A stretch of DNA of 64,000 nucleotides from Rickettsiales bacterium. GTDB lineage: Bacteria > Pseudomonadota > Alphaproteobacteria > Rickettsiales > JABCZZ01. The notes under the pieces are model-generated. The model ran no database searches. It was not told the origin of the DNA and saw only the letters and a list, made by a program, of their open reading frames with translations. The position numbers were made by a program, and so were the translations under genes. The stretch lies in NCBI GenBank assembly GCA_035765535.1, contig DASTXE010000003.1:186001-250000 (forward strand). The letters are read 5' to 3'. Positions within the stretch are counted from its first letter, which is position 1. Each line of letters starts with the position of its first letter. This document shows positions 25,067-34,223 of this stretch, piece after piece.

Positions 25067-25100
25067 GGACTGCCGCGTTGCTTCGCTCCTCGCAGTGACG
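25067..25100. repeat. Short imperfect palindromic intergenic repeat
   Basis: The segment starting GGACTGCCGCGTTGCTTCG and ending CGCAGTGACG has arms ACTGC (25069-25073) and GCAGT (25092-25096). Similar CTTCGCTCCTCGCA-type elements occur dispersed in intergenic DNA of several proteobacteria (recalled, not searched). It lies after the mutY stop. Confidence 0.4.
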
Positions 25101-25121
25101 TTACCAATCTTCTCATGGGTA

Positions 25122-25200
25122 CGTGGAGGAGTTCTACACGACGACCCGCGAAGCGAGGGGGTAAGCGTAAGCGAAGGGGGCGAGCATAGGTCGCCCCCTT
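25122..25200. repeat. Intergenic repeat, copy A, with terminator-like stem
   Basis: This stretch resembles 44098-44171: both hold GGAGGAG, then ACGACCC, then GAGGGGGTA, then AGGGGGCGA, then TCGCCCCCT in the same order. The end forms GGGGGCGA (25176-25183) paired with TCGCCCCC (25191-25198). It sits between the convergent ends of mutY and the ClC gene, where a terminator is expected. Confidence 0.65.
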
Positions 25201-25211
25201 AAAATATACTA

Positions 25212-27026
25212 CTACACAGGAGTTGCCGCGCCTGAATGCGCAAGGTTGCGGGCTTCCAGTTCCTGCGCGTAACGCCTGAGCATGCGCGACTCGCTGACCT
25301 GACCGATCACCCTGCGCTTATCAGCGGAATCGAGCACGGGCAGATCTTCCTGCTGCGAGGAGGAAAAGAGTTCAAGCGAGCGGCGTATATTGTCGCGCGG
25401 AAGCAGGAAGCAATCCTTGGCTTTGGCAATATCGCCCGCCTGAATACTGTCAACTTTCTCGTTAAGGTCGGTGCGGTGGATCGTGGTAATATCCGCCACG
25501 CCGATATAGCGCCCTTCCGGATCGACGATGAAAGCAGGCTTGCCGCTTTCGGCAGGAATAAGCACGCGCAAAGCGGCAAGCGTCATGGTGGAAGGAACAG
25601 TCTGCGTGCCGGGTTGCATGAGCGTTGCCATGGTAAGCTCATTAACCCAGCCGATATCCTGAGCGCCCGTGATGCGCAAGCCGCGCAAATGGAAACGCCA
25701 GGTGGAGAAGGAGTAGCCGAAGCAGTAGCGCGTCACGACAGTGGCGAACAATATGCCCACCAGCACGGCGACAGTGGCGGAGAAGTTTCCGCTCATCTCC
25801 AGCACAAGCAGCATGATGGTAACGGGCGCGCCGACGATGGAAGCGGAAACGCCGCCGATGCCGACCAGCATGAATGTATCGATCAGCGCAGAAGGCTCCG
25901 CAGAGGATGCCCCGCTCAGCACGCCGAACAACTGGCCGAGAATACAGCCGAGGAAAAGCGAAGAACTAAAAAGGCCGCCGCGGAAACCCGAGCCGATGGA
26001 AACCGCGGAAGCCGTCATTTTGGCGGCAAGAAGGCCCATCAACGCAAAAAACGGCCAGCTATGGTGCAGATGGTTGTCGATAGCACCTTCGCCGCTGCCC
26101 AGCACCTGCGGGAATGCCAGCGCGAGCAGGGCCAAGGCGAGGCCGCCTAAGGCTGGGCGAAGCCAGTCCGGCATGGCAAGACGGCGGAAGGTGTGTTCGA
26201 AGAAGGTAACAAGTTTCATCGTGCCGATTCCTACCACACCCGAAAGCAGGCCGATCAGGATGAAAACAGGGTAAAGCCCAAGATGGATCGTCGGCACGTC
26301 GAGCGGGAGCGAGAAGATCGGCTCGCCATTACTGAACAGCCGCATGCAAAGGGTAGCGGCAATTGTGCACACCGCTACTTGCGGCAACGCGGCAGCCGTA
26401 TAGCCGCCCAGTACAAGCTCGAATCCATAAAACGCGCCCGCCATCGGCGCATTGAAGGCGGCGGAGATGGCGGCTCCCGCGCCTGCGGCAACGAGAATGC
26501 GCATATCTTCGCGCCGGAGATTCAGCCGCTTGCCGATCCACGAACTGAGTCCCGCGCCGATCTGCGTATATCCTGCTTCCATGCCGAGCGATGCGCCGGA
26601 CGTATTGGAAAATAGCGTGGAGGCAAGCAGGGCAAGGCTTTGCCGCAGCGACATGCGTCCGCCATGAATGGCATTGGCTTCAATAGGATCGACAATCTCA
26701 CGCAGGTTGATCTTCGCCAGCAGCATGAAGAACAGCCCTGTTACAACACCGCCCAGCACCGGTACGCAGATAATGCGCAGCGTATTGATATAGGAGGCGT
26801 TGCTTAAATGCTCGCCGGGAGCAAGCATGAATGTGGCCCCATGCAGCAGAACGACGAGATGGTGCAGCAATACGGTCATTGCACCTACGATAACGCCCAT
26901 CGTCATGCAGAGCACGAGCTGGACAGGCTGGTTTTCGCGCAGCAGCTTCTGCAGGCTTTCATGCTCGCGCAGCCAGCCGGAAATATCGAATCGGTTTCGC
27001 AAGGCATGAGATAAGAAGGAAATCAT
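25212..27026 (-). CDS. ClC-family chloride channel/transporter with C-terminal CBS domains
   Basis: A 604-residue membrane protein of the ClC fold: about ten to twelve helices (residues 30-440) followed by two CBS modules (about 460-590) that could bind nucleotides. Compared with E. coli ClcA, the gating Glu is kept in GMEAGYTQIG (GREGPTVQIG in ClcA), but the Pro of that motif is Gly, the second glutamate position in FYGFELVLGG is Leu, and the chloride-binding GSGIP is replaced (DPIEANAIHGG). It may therefore work as a channel or carry another anion. It shares four bases (ATGA) with the ion channel upstream on the same strand. Confidence 0.85.
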   Translation of the reverse strand: MISFLSHALRNRFDISGWLREHESLQKLLRENQPVQLVLCMTMGVIVGAMTVLLHHLVVLLHGATFMLAPGEHLSNASYINTLRIICVPVLGGVVTGLFFMLLAKINLREIVDPIEANAIHGGRMSLRQSLALLASTLFSNTSGASLGMEAGYTQIGAGLSSWIGKRLNLRREDMRILVAAGAGAAISAAFNAPMAGAFYGFELVLGGYTAAALPQVAVCTIAATLCMRLFSNGEPIFSLPLDVPTIHLGLYPVFILIGLLSGVVGIGTMKLVTFFEHTFRRLAMPDWLRPALGGLALALLALAFPQVLGSGEGAIDNHLHHSWPFFALMGLLAAKMTASAVSIGSGFRGGLFSSSLFLGCILGQLFGVLSGASSAEPSALIDTFMLVGIGGVSASIVGAPVTIMLLVLEMSGNFSATVAVLVGILFATVVTRYCFGYSFSTWRFHLRGLRITGAQDIGWVNELTMATLMQPGTQTVPSTMTLAALRVLIPAESGKPAFIVDPEGRYIGVADITTIHRTDLNEKVDSIQAGDIAKAKDCFLLPRDNIRRSLELFSSSQQEDLPVLDSADKRRVIGQVSESRMLRRYAQELEARNLAHSGAATPV

Positions 27027-27499
27027 GATCGTGGGCGCTCATGCTTATGGTGAGGAAGTTCCCAGAATTTCTGCATCGCGAGGTAAGTAAAGGAAACCGT
27101 CCAGCCGATCAGGACAAATCCGGCAAGCGCTTCAACGCCGGTGACCATGCGCAGCGCGCCTTCAGGTGTGATATCACCCAGCCCGAGCGTGCTGTAGATG
27201 ACAGCTGAAAAATACAGGCATCCGAAGAAATCCAGTGTGTAACGGCCATGTTCGACCGCAGCGCCGCCGAACGTTCCGAGATCGAAAAAATGCAGCAGAT
27301 AATACACAATACCAAACAGCCATATATTCATGATATGGGAAAAGAACAGCAGCCAGACTACGCCGAGGATATGCATGCGCGGCGACCATGTCAGGCTAGG
27401 CAGCCGTTTCCAGACAAAGCGCAGGGACTCGTAGATGTTCAGGGAACATATGGAGATAAGCGCGATTCCGAGCAAACCTGTTAAAATAAATTCCAGCAC
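27023..27499 (-). CDS. Two-helix ion channel with K+-like selectivity filter
   Basis: About 158 residues from GTG 27499, with AAAGGA seven bases upstream; a longer frame to 27574 is open but has no ribosome binding site. There are three or four hydrophobic helices. Between the last two is the pore loop YSTLGLGDITPEG, close to the T-x-G-x-G-D filter of potassium channels, here TLGLGD. There is no cytoplasmic ligand domain beyond a short basic tail. Co-transcribed with the ClC gene, it may balance anion flow with K+ movement, for example in pH or osmotic control (inference). Confidence 0.8.
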   Translation of the reverse strand: MLEFILTGLLGIALISICSLNIYESLRFVWKRLPSLTWSPRMHILGVVWLLFFSHIMNIWLFGIVYYLLHFFDLGTFGGAAVEHGRYTLDFFGCLYFSAVIYSTLGLGDITPEGALRMVTGVEALAGFVLIGWTVSFTYLAMQKFWELPHHKHERPRS

Positions 27500-27646
27500 G
27501 AATTTTTCCTTTGAAGAAGATACAGGCACTATACAAAAAATACGCGGCGAATGCGAAGCGGTTTTTGCGGCCATGTAATTTGCTTGCGGGCGGAAGCGGT
27601 TTCATGGGATGATGGCGGCATATTTTCAGCATCCGGAGATGGAACC

Positions 27647-29098
27647 ATGTACACACAGGCCGTGCTCGATAATCGCCGCATGTATGAGGCTGACAGGCTG
27701 GCTTCTGCGGCGGGTGTGCCGGGAGTTACACTGATGGAGAATGCTGGCGCTGCCATAGCACAGGAAATCCAGCGGCGCTGGACACCAAGGCAGGTTTGTG
27801 TGCTGTGCGGGCCCGGTAATAATGGCGGAGATGGTTTTGTCGTGGCGCGGTTGCTGGCGCAGGCAGGGTGGCCTGTGCGGCTGGGGCTGATATGTGCCCG
27901 CGAGCAGTTACGCGGGGATGCAGCGCATCATGCAGTGCAGTGGCAAGGCAAGGCGGAACCTCTTTCGCCTGCGCTTCTGGAAGGAGCGGAACTGGTAGTG
28001 GATGCTTTATTCGGCGCGGGGCTGACGCGGCCCTTGGAAGGGGCGGCGAAAGCGATGCTGGAAGAAATTGCATCCCGCGCCGTGCCCGTAATCGCTATCG
28101 ACGTGCCAAGCGGCGTGATGGGAGATACAGGAGAGGCTTTCGGAGCGATTCAGGCAGCGCTCACCGTCACGTTCTTCTGCAAGAAACCGGCACACCTGCT
28201 GCATCCCGGGCGGAAACTGTGCGGTGAAATCGTAGTGGCCGATATCGGCATTCCCGAGCGCGCATTGGAAGAATTGCATCCGGATATATTCGAGAACGGG
28301 CCGCAATATTGGCTGCCGCATTTTCCGCATCCGCAAGTGGAGGATCACAAATATACGCGAGGGGCTGCGCTTGTCTATGGCGGTTACCCGATGACCGGAG
28401 CGGCGCGTCTTGCTGCCCACGCTGCCGCGCGCACAGGCGCAGGGCTGGTGACGGTCGTTTGCCCGCAGGAAGCATTCTCCATCTATGCGGAAACGCTTAC
28501 CAGCATTCTGGTGCGTCCGCTGGCAGCAGAGGAAGGATTCAGCGCAGTATTAAAAGATAAACGCTTCACTGCTGCATTACTGGGACCGGGAGCAGGAGTG
28601 ACAGATAAAATGCGCCACGAAGTGCTGACGGTTTTGGAAAGCGGTGTTGCCACAGTACTGGATGCTGACGCATTGACTTTATTTGAAGGCAGGCATGAAA
28701 ACCTGCGGCATGCGATTAAACATCCATGCGTGATGACGCCGCACGAAGGCGAATTTAAAAGGATATGCGATATACAAGGTGACAAACTGACCCGTGCGCG
28801 CGCAGCAGCAAAAGCTTACGGTGCGGTCATAGTGCTCAAAGGAAGCGACACGGTAATTGCGGCGCCGGATGGCCGTGTTGTGATCAACAGCAATGCTCCG
28901 GCAGAGCTTGCAACCGCAGGGGCGGGGGATGTATTGGCAGGTATGGTGCTAGGGTTGCTGGCACAGGGAATGGATGCATTTTTCGCGGCTGCGGCTGCGG
29001 TCTGGCTGCATGGTGCAGCGGCTTCGGAGTTCGGACCGGGGCTTATCGCGGAGGACATTGCGGATATGCTGCCGCAAGTTTACCGTTCACTGAAATAG
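27647..29098 (+). CDS. nnrDE: Bifunctional NAD(P)H-hydrate repair enzyme
   Basis: A 483-residue fusion that restores damaged NAD(P)H. The N-terminal epimerase (NnrE/YjeF_N, residues 1-210) shows LMENAGAAIAQEIQRRW, CGPGNNGGDGFVVARLL and VIAIDVPSGVMGDTGE. The C-terminal ADP-dependent dehydratase (NnrD, about 225-480) shows HKYTRGAALVYGGYPMTGAARL, TPHEGEFKR and NAPAELATAGAGDVLAGMV, including the catalytic Asp of GAGDVL. The start is ATG 27647 after GGAGATGG. It is divergent from the ion-channel gene. Confidence 0.94.
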   Translation: MYTQAVLDNRRMYEADRLASAAGVPGVTLMENAGAAIAQEIQRRWTPRQVCVLCGPGNNGGDGFVVARLLAQAGWPVRLGLICAREQLRGDAAHHAVQWQGKAEPLSPALLEGAELVVDALFGAGLTRPLEGAAKAMLEEIASRAVPVIAIDVPSGVMGDTGEAFGAIQAALTVTFFCKKPAHLLHPGRKLCGEIVVADIGIPERALEELHPDIFENGPQYWLPHFPHPQVEDHKYTRGAALVYGGYPMTGAARLAAHAAARTGAGLVTVVCPQEAFSIYAETLTSILVRPLAAEEGFSAVLKDKRFTAALLGPGAGVTDKMRHEVLTVLESGVATVLDADALTLFEGRHENLRHAIKHPCVMTPHEGEFKRICDIQGDKLTRARAAAKAYGAVIVLKGSDTVIAAPDGRVVINSNAPAELATAGAGDVLAGMVLGLLAQGMDAFFAAAAAVWLHGAAASEFGPGLIAEDIADMLPQVYRSLK

Positions 29099-29102
29099 AA
29101 TA

Positions 29103-30581
29103 TTAAAGAGCAGGGGAACCGGACATGGCCGGGGCAGCTTGAGCCTGTTGCGTGACCACATCGCGCCAGGCTTTGCGCGGAGCGGCATCTGCCTGCTGTG
29201 CATTCTGCTGCGGTTCAGCTGGTTTAATCAGCCATGGGTTATTAGTGAGGTCTTTCATGTGGCGCTGTATGCCTTCCTTGATCGTATCCTCGTCCAGATT
29301 CAGATTATCTTTGTCGGAAAGATAGCTGGCAATAGTTTCCAGCATGGAAGCGCGTTTTTCCGGAGGGCTGCGTTGGATCAGATCGCCCATGGCGGAGTAA
29401 AGGGAAGGATGCAGGCTGGTATCGCTTTCCACGCCTTCACCGTGTCCTTTGGAGGAAAGCGACATCAGTACTTCTGCAAGCAGGTTTGTGACTACGAATC
29501 CCCAGCGCCCGAGAAGCGCGCCTATATTCTTCTGTGCGTCTGCTTTCAGGCTTTCCGATGCGCCATTTGCCACTTGGCGCGCAGAGTTGCGTTGTTCAAC
29601 AAGGGTACTGGTAGTATGTCCGATCGTGCTGAGTCCGAGCAGCAGTCCGGCCGTCCTGAGCGGTTTTTCTTTCACCCATTCCCATGCTCCAGCAATCCCG
29701 GTTTTCTTGGGCTCACCTGGCTTAGGGACTTCTTCCGGTATTAAGGAAGCCGCACCTGCAAGCATGGTCACGACACCAAGCGACATATCGCTGATAGCGG
29801 TCACGGGGCTTTTAGCAGAGGTGCCTGCTTTTATCTTTCCGTAATCCCGGATGCCCGCCCATAGCACCATACTTCCTGCAACGCCGAAAAGGGAGTTGCC
29901 GATCTCTGCCGGGTAACGCTTGCACATGCTCAATATACGGCGGCCGATTGTAGAATTATGTTGGTCGGTAATGGAACGTAGCGCAGCATCGTGCGGAACA
30001 TTGAAGCCCTTCTGCTCAAGCAGCTTCATCGTGTTATAGGACATGTGACGAAGCTGGATATCAGATTTGTCACCCTTGCCGAAGAAAGTAATAATCGGGC
30101 TTCCCAGCGCATAAAAAATGCCGGCCAGCAGGTTTTGCGGGTCTTTTATTCTGGTCTTGCCGTCTGGCCCCTTCGTTATCGAATCTTTATAGCCATAGAC
30201 CACGAAGCCGATATCTCCGGCCGTATAGGAAAGGCCGCTTAGTCGCAGGGTATTGCTACGCAGTTTATCCTTGAACGAGATTTGATTTTCCGGATTTACC
30301 TTGCGTTCAGGCTGGCCGGAAGTAACGCCTTCGCGCTCCAGCAGGCTCAGGAGTTTTTGTCCATTCTTGCCGATATGGCGCACTTCCAGAGCAGCTTTTC
30401 CGTTATGGGTAATAGGCGTCCATCGCATGGCGGCGCCGGTAAGCGCTTCCTGCAGCATTTCCAGCTTCTGCGGGGGGGCGTCATCGCGGGCGTGAAGATA
30501 AGCGCGTACTCCGCCGCCGCGAGTATGGGTGACGGCCACCTCGTCTATCAAAGAGTCATTGCGGAAACTGTATATAGTCAT
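29103..30581 (-). CDS. Unknown membrane protein, paralogue of 47804-49156
   Basis: No known family recognised. It has 492 residues: an N-terminal soluble domain (1-90, with GGGVRAYLHARDD and LLSLLEREGVTSGQPE), a region starting LRLSGLSYTAGDIGFVVYGYKD, several hydrophobic helices (about 135-155, 215-240, 255-280, 305-325) and a helical acidic C-terminus ending NNPWLIKPAEPQQ and a Gln/Ala-rich tail. The protein at 47804 matches in order throughout: GGV.AY, LL.LL.R.G...GQP, RLSG..Y..GD, G..VP..(A/S)AL, QPL/KPL..AG, PEK...(A/S).L and NPW. No signal peptide is evident. Function is unknown; duplicated membrane proteins of this kind could be stress, envelope or host-interaction factors. Confidence 0.7.
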   Translation of the reverse strand: MTIYSFRNDSLIDEVAVTHTRGGGVRAYLHARDDAPPQKLEMLQEALTGAAMRWTPITHNGKAALEVRHIGKNGQKLLSLLEREGVTSGQPERKVNPENQISFKDKLRSNTLRLSGLSYTAGDIGFVVYGYKDSITKGPDGKTRIKDPQNLLAGIFYALGSPIITFFGKGDKSDIQLRHMSYNTMKLLEQKGFNVPHDAALRSITDQHNSTIGRRILSMCKRYPAEIGNSLFGVAGSMVLWAGIRDYGKIKAGTSAKSPVTAISDMSLGVVTMLAGAASLIPEEVPKPGEPKKTGIAGAWEWVKEKPLRTAGLLLGLSTIGHTTSTLVEQRNSARQVANGASESLKADAQKNIGALLGRWGFVVTNLLAEVLMSLSSKGHGEGVESDTSLHPSLYSAMGDLIQRSPPEKRASMLETIASYLSDKDNLNLDEDTIKEGIQRHMKDLTNNPWLIKPAEPQQNAQQADAAPRKAWRDVVTQQAQAAPAMSGSPAL

Positions 30582-30717
30582 GCGCTACGCTGCTCTATTC
30601 CAAAAAACACTACGTCAATTTGAAGTATACAGGAATTATATGTCAATATGATGACAAACGCGAAAAATAAGACGATTCAGTATGATGGGGATCCTTATAT
30701 CAAGGAAAAACAGCTAT

Positions 30718-32205
30718 TTATGCTGCGGCATCTCTTGCCATGATGCGTACGACGCTGCGATGGCGGCTATACAGGAAATAAATGAGAAGCCCGATAGGGA
30801 TATAAAAAATAAACAGCAATATCATCATGTTGATGATTCCAGCCATCAGCCAGATACAGGTGCCGATACCGATAATCGGGGTATAGGGGAAAAACGGTAC
30901 GCTGAAAACCCGCTTCATGTCCGGACGCTTATATCGCAGGTAAATAACGCTGAAGCAAACAATCGCAAAGGCGAGAAGGGTGCCAAGGCTGACTAGGTCC
31001 CCCAGAATATCGATCGGGGTGAGGCCTGCAATAAGCGCAGTCACCGTGCCGACAATGATCGTGTTCCAGTGCGGCGTTTTGAAGCGAGGATGCGTCGTGC
31101 TGAAAAAAGCGGGCAGCAAGCGGTCGCGCCCCATGCTGAAGAAGATACGTGTCTGGCCGTAAAGCAGCACAAGCGTGACGGAAAACATGCCGATCACCGC
31201 GCCGACCTTCACCACCCATTTGAGCCATCCCACTCCAAGCGTGTCCACAGCGAGTGCCAGCGGATCGGGAACGTTGAGATCGCTGTAATGCACGAGGCCC
31301 GTAAGCACTGCGCCTACGAGAATATAAAGCACCGTGCAGATGGCGAGTGAAGCCAGGATGCCGATCGGCATATCACGCTGCGGATTCTTTGCTTCCTGCG
31401 CCGCGGTGGAAACGGCTTCAAAGCCGACAAATGCAAAGGAAATGACCGCCGCCGCATGCAGAATGCCCGGCCAGCCGTAATGCGTAACACTGCTGCCGGT
31501 TTGTGGGTCGTGGATAACCATAGCCGGGGGAATGAAAGGATGCCACAACGCGGTATTGATATGCGGCAGCCCCACGACTACCAGCAGCACCAGCACGGTG
31601 ATCTTCAGCATCACGACGATATTATTGACTGTGGCCGATTCCTTGATGCCGATGACCAGTAACACAGTAAGCACCGCAACGGAAGCGGCGGCAGGAAGGT
31701 TAAAGGCGCCATGAAAACCAACAGCATGCCAGCCGCCGATATTGGGGTCGTATAAAATGGTGGGGGTCATAAAAATCTCTGGGATTACAACCCCAAAATC
31801 CTTCATTAGGCTTACAAAATATCCCGCCCAGCTCACCGCGACCGTAGCGGCAGCGACACCGTATTCCAGGATGAGCAGCCAGCCCATAATCCATGCAGCA
31901 AGTTCGCCGAGCGTCGCATAGGCATAAGTATAGGCGCTGCCGCTGACGGGCAGGGTGGAGGCCAGCTCCGCATAGCACAGCGCGGCAAATGCGCAGGCGA
32001 CAGCGGCAAGCACGAAGGAGATCATGATAGCAGGTCCGGCATAGACGGCGGTCTGCTCGCCGGTAAGCGAGAAAATACCTGCGCCGATAATGCAGCCGAT
32101 GCCAAGGCTGATAAGATTGAATACCGAAAGCGAGCGATGCAGGGTACAGCTTTCCGCATCTTCCTGGATATGCAGGATGGATTTCTTAATAAACAGATTG
32201 CGCAT
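30718..32205 (-). CDS. APC-superfamily amino acid permease (CAT type)
   Basis: Inner-membrane transporter, 495 residues and 12 or more helices. The family hallmarks are FNLISLGIGCIIGAGIF in helix 1, ELASTLPVSGSAYTYAYATLGE in helix 3 and SFAFVGFEAVSTAAQEAKNPQRDMP in helix 6, all typical of the cationic amino acid transporter (CAT/YfnA) branch. It probably imports an amino acid with H+; which one cannot be read from the sequence. The gene stands 136 bases from its neighbour downstream and about 75 bases from capD upstream, all on the same strand. Confidence 0.9.
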   Translation of the reverse strand: MRNLFIKKSILHIQEDAESCTLHRSLSVFNLISLGIGCIIGAGIFSLTGEQTAVYAGPAIMISFVLAAVACAFAALCYAELASTLPVSGSAYTYAYATLGELAAWIMGWLLILEYGVAAATVAVSWAGYFVSLMKDFGVVIPEIFMTPTILYDPNIGGWHAVGFHGAFNLPAAASVAVLTVLLVIGIKESATVNNIVVMLKITVLVLLVVVGLPHINTALWHPFIPPAMVIHDPQTGSSVTHYGWPGILHAAAVISFAFVGFEAVSTAAQEAKNPQRDMPIGILASLAICTVLYILVGAVLTGLVHYSDLNVPDPLALAVDTLGVGWLKWVVKVGAVIGMFSVTLVLLYGQTRIFFSMGRDRLLPAFFSTTHPRFKTPHWNTIIVGTVTALIAGLTPIDILGDLVSLGTLLAFAIVCFSVIYLRYKRPDMKRVFSVPFFPYTPIIGIGTCIWLMAGIINMMILLFIFYIPIGLLIYFLYSRHRSVVRIMARDAAA

Positions 32206-32280
32206 TCAAGCCGGTTTCTTGTTTTCGGTCAGCTTATCTGTAAAGGAGACGGTGCTTACAGGCAACAGCAAATGCACTTC

Positions 32281-34164
32281 TTAGGCCGTACGGGTATATT
32301 CCGGTACAAGCTGCTGAACCAGCGCGATGGCGGAGGAAGTATCCCGTTTCAGGCAGGCATCCTGCAGTTTGCTCAACAAGACATTGATTTCTTTAAGTGA
32401 AGCATGGCGAGGATTGGCGAGCCAGATGCTTTCATGTGCAGTCTTAGTGTGTTCTTCAGAGAAATGAAAAAGCTCCTCGAACATTTTCTCACCGGGACGC
32501 AACCCCGTAAATTCGATTTTAATATCCTGATGCGGCTTGAGCCCTGCCAGCCGGACCATCTGCTCCGCCAGATCGAGGATGCGCACAGGTTGCCCCATAT
32601 CCAGCACGTAAATTTCGCCGCTGCGTGAACTGAGCGTAGCGGACTGCATGACGAGTTCCACGGCCTCGCGCACGGTCATAAAGTAACGTACCATTTCCGG
32701 ATGCGTTACGGTCAGCGGACCGCCACGCGCCAGCTGCTGCTGGAAAAGCGGAATGACGGAGCCGGTAGAGCCCAGCACATTGCCGAACCGTACGGTGACA
32801 AAGCGCGTCTTGCCTTTGTACGAAGGATCGCTTCCGAGCGCTTGGCAGTAACTCTCCGCAGCACGCTTGGTTGCACCCATGAGGCTTGAGGGATTGACGG
32901 CCTTATCGGTAGAGATCATGACCATGACGAGTGCATGATGTTTGGCGCAAGCCTCCGCGACGCATTGCGTGCCGAACAGGTTGGTGAGCACAGCTTCTTC
33001 GGGATTGGCTTCGGCCAGAGGGACGTGCTTAATTGCTGCCGCATGGAAGACCACTTCCGGTTTTTCCTGCGCGAATACGCTGTCCAGATGCGCGCGATCC
33101 TTTACATCGCCGATAATGGCTGTGCGCGGCACATGCGGGAAACGCGTGCTGAGTTCCATATCGATCTGGTAGAGCGCATATTCGGACAACTCATACATAA
33201 TCAGGCGGGACGGAGAAAGATCCGCGATCTGGCGGGTCAGTTCGCTGCCGATCGTGCCGCCGCTGCCTGTTACCAGCACGACTTTGCCGGTAATAAAGGC
33301 CCGTACCGGTTCCTTATCATGCACATTCTGCGCGCGGCCGAGCAGGTCTTCCACGGCGATAGGGCGAATATCCATCTTTTCTACCATGCCCTGCTTGAAC
33401 TCACTCAGGCGCGGCAGTCGTGCAAGAGGCAGCCCGATTTTTTCCGTCACCGCCAGCAAGTGACGAACCTTAGCGCCGTCCAGCGTGTCATAAGTCAGGA
33501 TGGCGCGCTGTGGCCTCATGCCCTTGGCGGCCAGCTCTTCCACAATCTGCGGCATGTTGTCGGTATTGCCGTAAATACGCACATTGTGAATGGTGCGGCC
33601 GATGCGGTTTTCCTTATCGTCGATCATGCCGACCACAACATATTGCGCGGAAGCGCCGGAGCGCGTATCGCGCAGGAAAAGCTCCGCCCGTTCACCCGAT
33701 CCGATTAATAGCACGGGGATGCGGTTTTCCGCGCGCAGGCTGGTGTGCAGCCCAAGCCTTCTGTCACGCCAGATCCGGTAAGCAAAACGCGGCGCACCCA
33801 GCAATGCAATCAGCAGGAGCCATTGGATGAAAGGAACCGAACGCGGCATTTCTTCCAGGCGGTTGCAGATGAACAATGCAAGATAAAACAGCAAAAGTGC
33901 GATGGTAACGGATTTAACAATGGCGATGAGGTCCGGTATGGAAGTATAGCGCCACAGGCCTCGGTAAAGACGCATGACATAAAATACGCCGAACGACACG
34001 AATGCGCAGAGCACAACGCCGAAAATGACTTGCCTCAGGCTGGTGTAATGGCTGAGTCCGTTACCGAGCCGGAGCGTCAGCGCCAGATAAAAGCTCAGGC
34101 CTGCCATGAGCATGTCATGCAGTGCAGTCCAGAAATGGCGTGTATGGCGAAGAAAAAGACGCAT
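32281..34164 (-). CDS. CapD/PglF-type membrane UDP-sugar 4,6-dehydratase
   Basis: A 627-residue inner-membrane protein. Four N-terminal helices (residues 15-130) anchor it; a Rossmann-like domain (about 145-260) precedes the catalytic short-chain dehydrogenase domain (from 290), with the nucleotide site VVLVTGSGGTIGSELTRQI, catalytic region VMISTDKAVNPSSLMGATKR (Asp-Lys and the M-x3-K motif that replaces Y-x3-K in this family) and RFGNVLGSTGSVIPLF. Such enzymes make UDP-4-keto-6-deoxy sugars for capsule, O-antigen or glycoprotein synthesis. No other sugar-pathway genes adjoin it, so the product is unknown; flagellin glycosylation is one possibility. Confidence 0.9.
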   Translation of the reverse strand: MRLFLRHTRHFWTALHDMLMAGLSFYLALTLRLGNGLSHYTSLRQVIFGVVLCAFVSFGVFYVMRLYRGLWRYTSIPDLIAIVKSVTIALLLFYLALFICNRLEEMPRSVPFIQWLLLIALLGAPRFAYRIWRDRRLGLHTSLRAENRIPVLLIGSGERAELFLRDTRSGASAQYVVVGMIDDKENRIGRTIHNVRIYGNTDNMPQIVEELAAKGMRPQRAILTYDTLDGAKVRHLLAVTEKIGLPLARLPRLSEFKQGMVEKMDIRPIAVEDLLGRAQNVHDKEPVRAFITGKVVLVTGSGGTIGSELTRQIADLSPSRLIMYELSEYALYQIDMELSTRFPHVPRTAIIGDVKDRAHLDSVFAQEKPEVVFHAAAIKHVPLAEANPEEAVLTNLFGTQCVAEACAKHHALVMVMISTDKAVNPSSLMGATKRAAESYCQALGSDPSYKGKTRFVTVRFGNVLGSTGSVIPLFQQQLARGGPLTVTHPEMVRYFMTVREAVELVMQSATLSSRSGEIYVLDMGQPVRILDLAEQMVRLAGLKPHQDIKIEFTGLRPGEKMFEELFHFSEEHTKTAHESIWLANPRHASLKEINVLLSKLQDACLKRDTSSAIALVQQLVPEYTRTA

Positions 34165-34223
34165 GGAAGCAATGCGTATTATATTCTTACGGCTGTGGCA
34201 ATGTTTTTACGAAAGAGGCGGTA

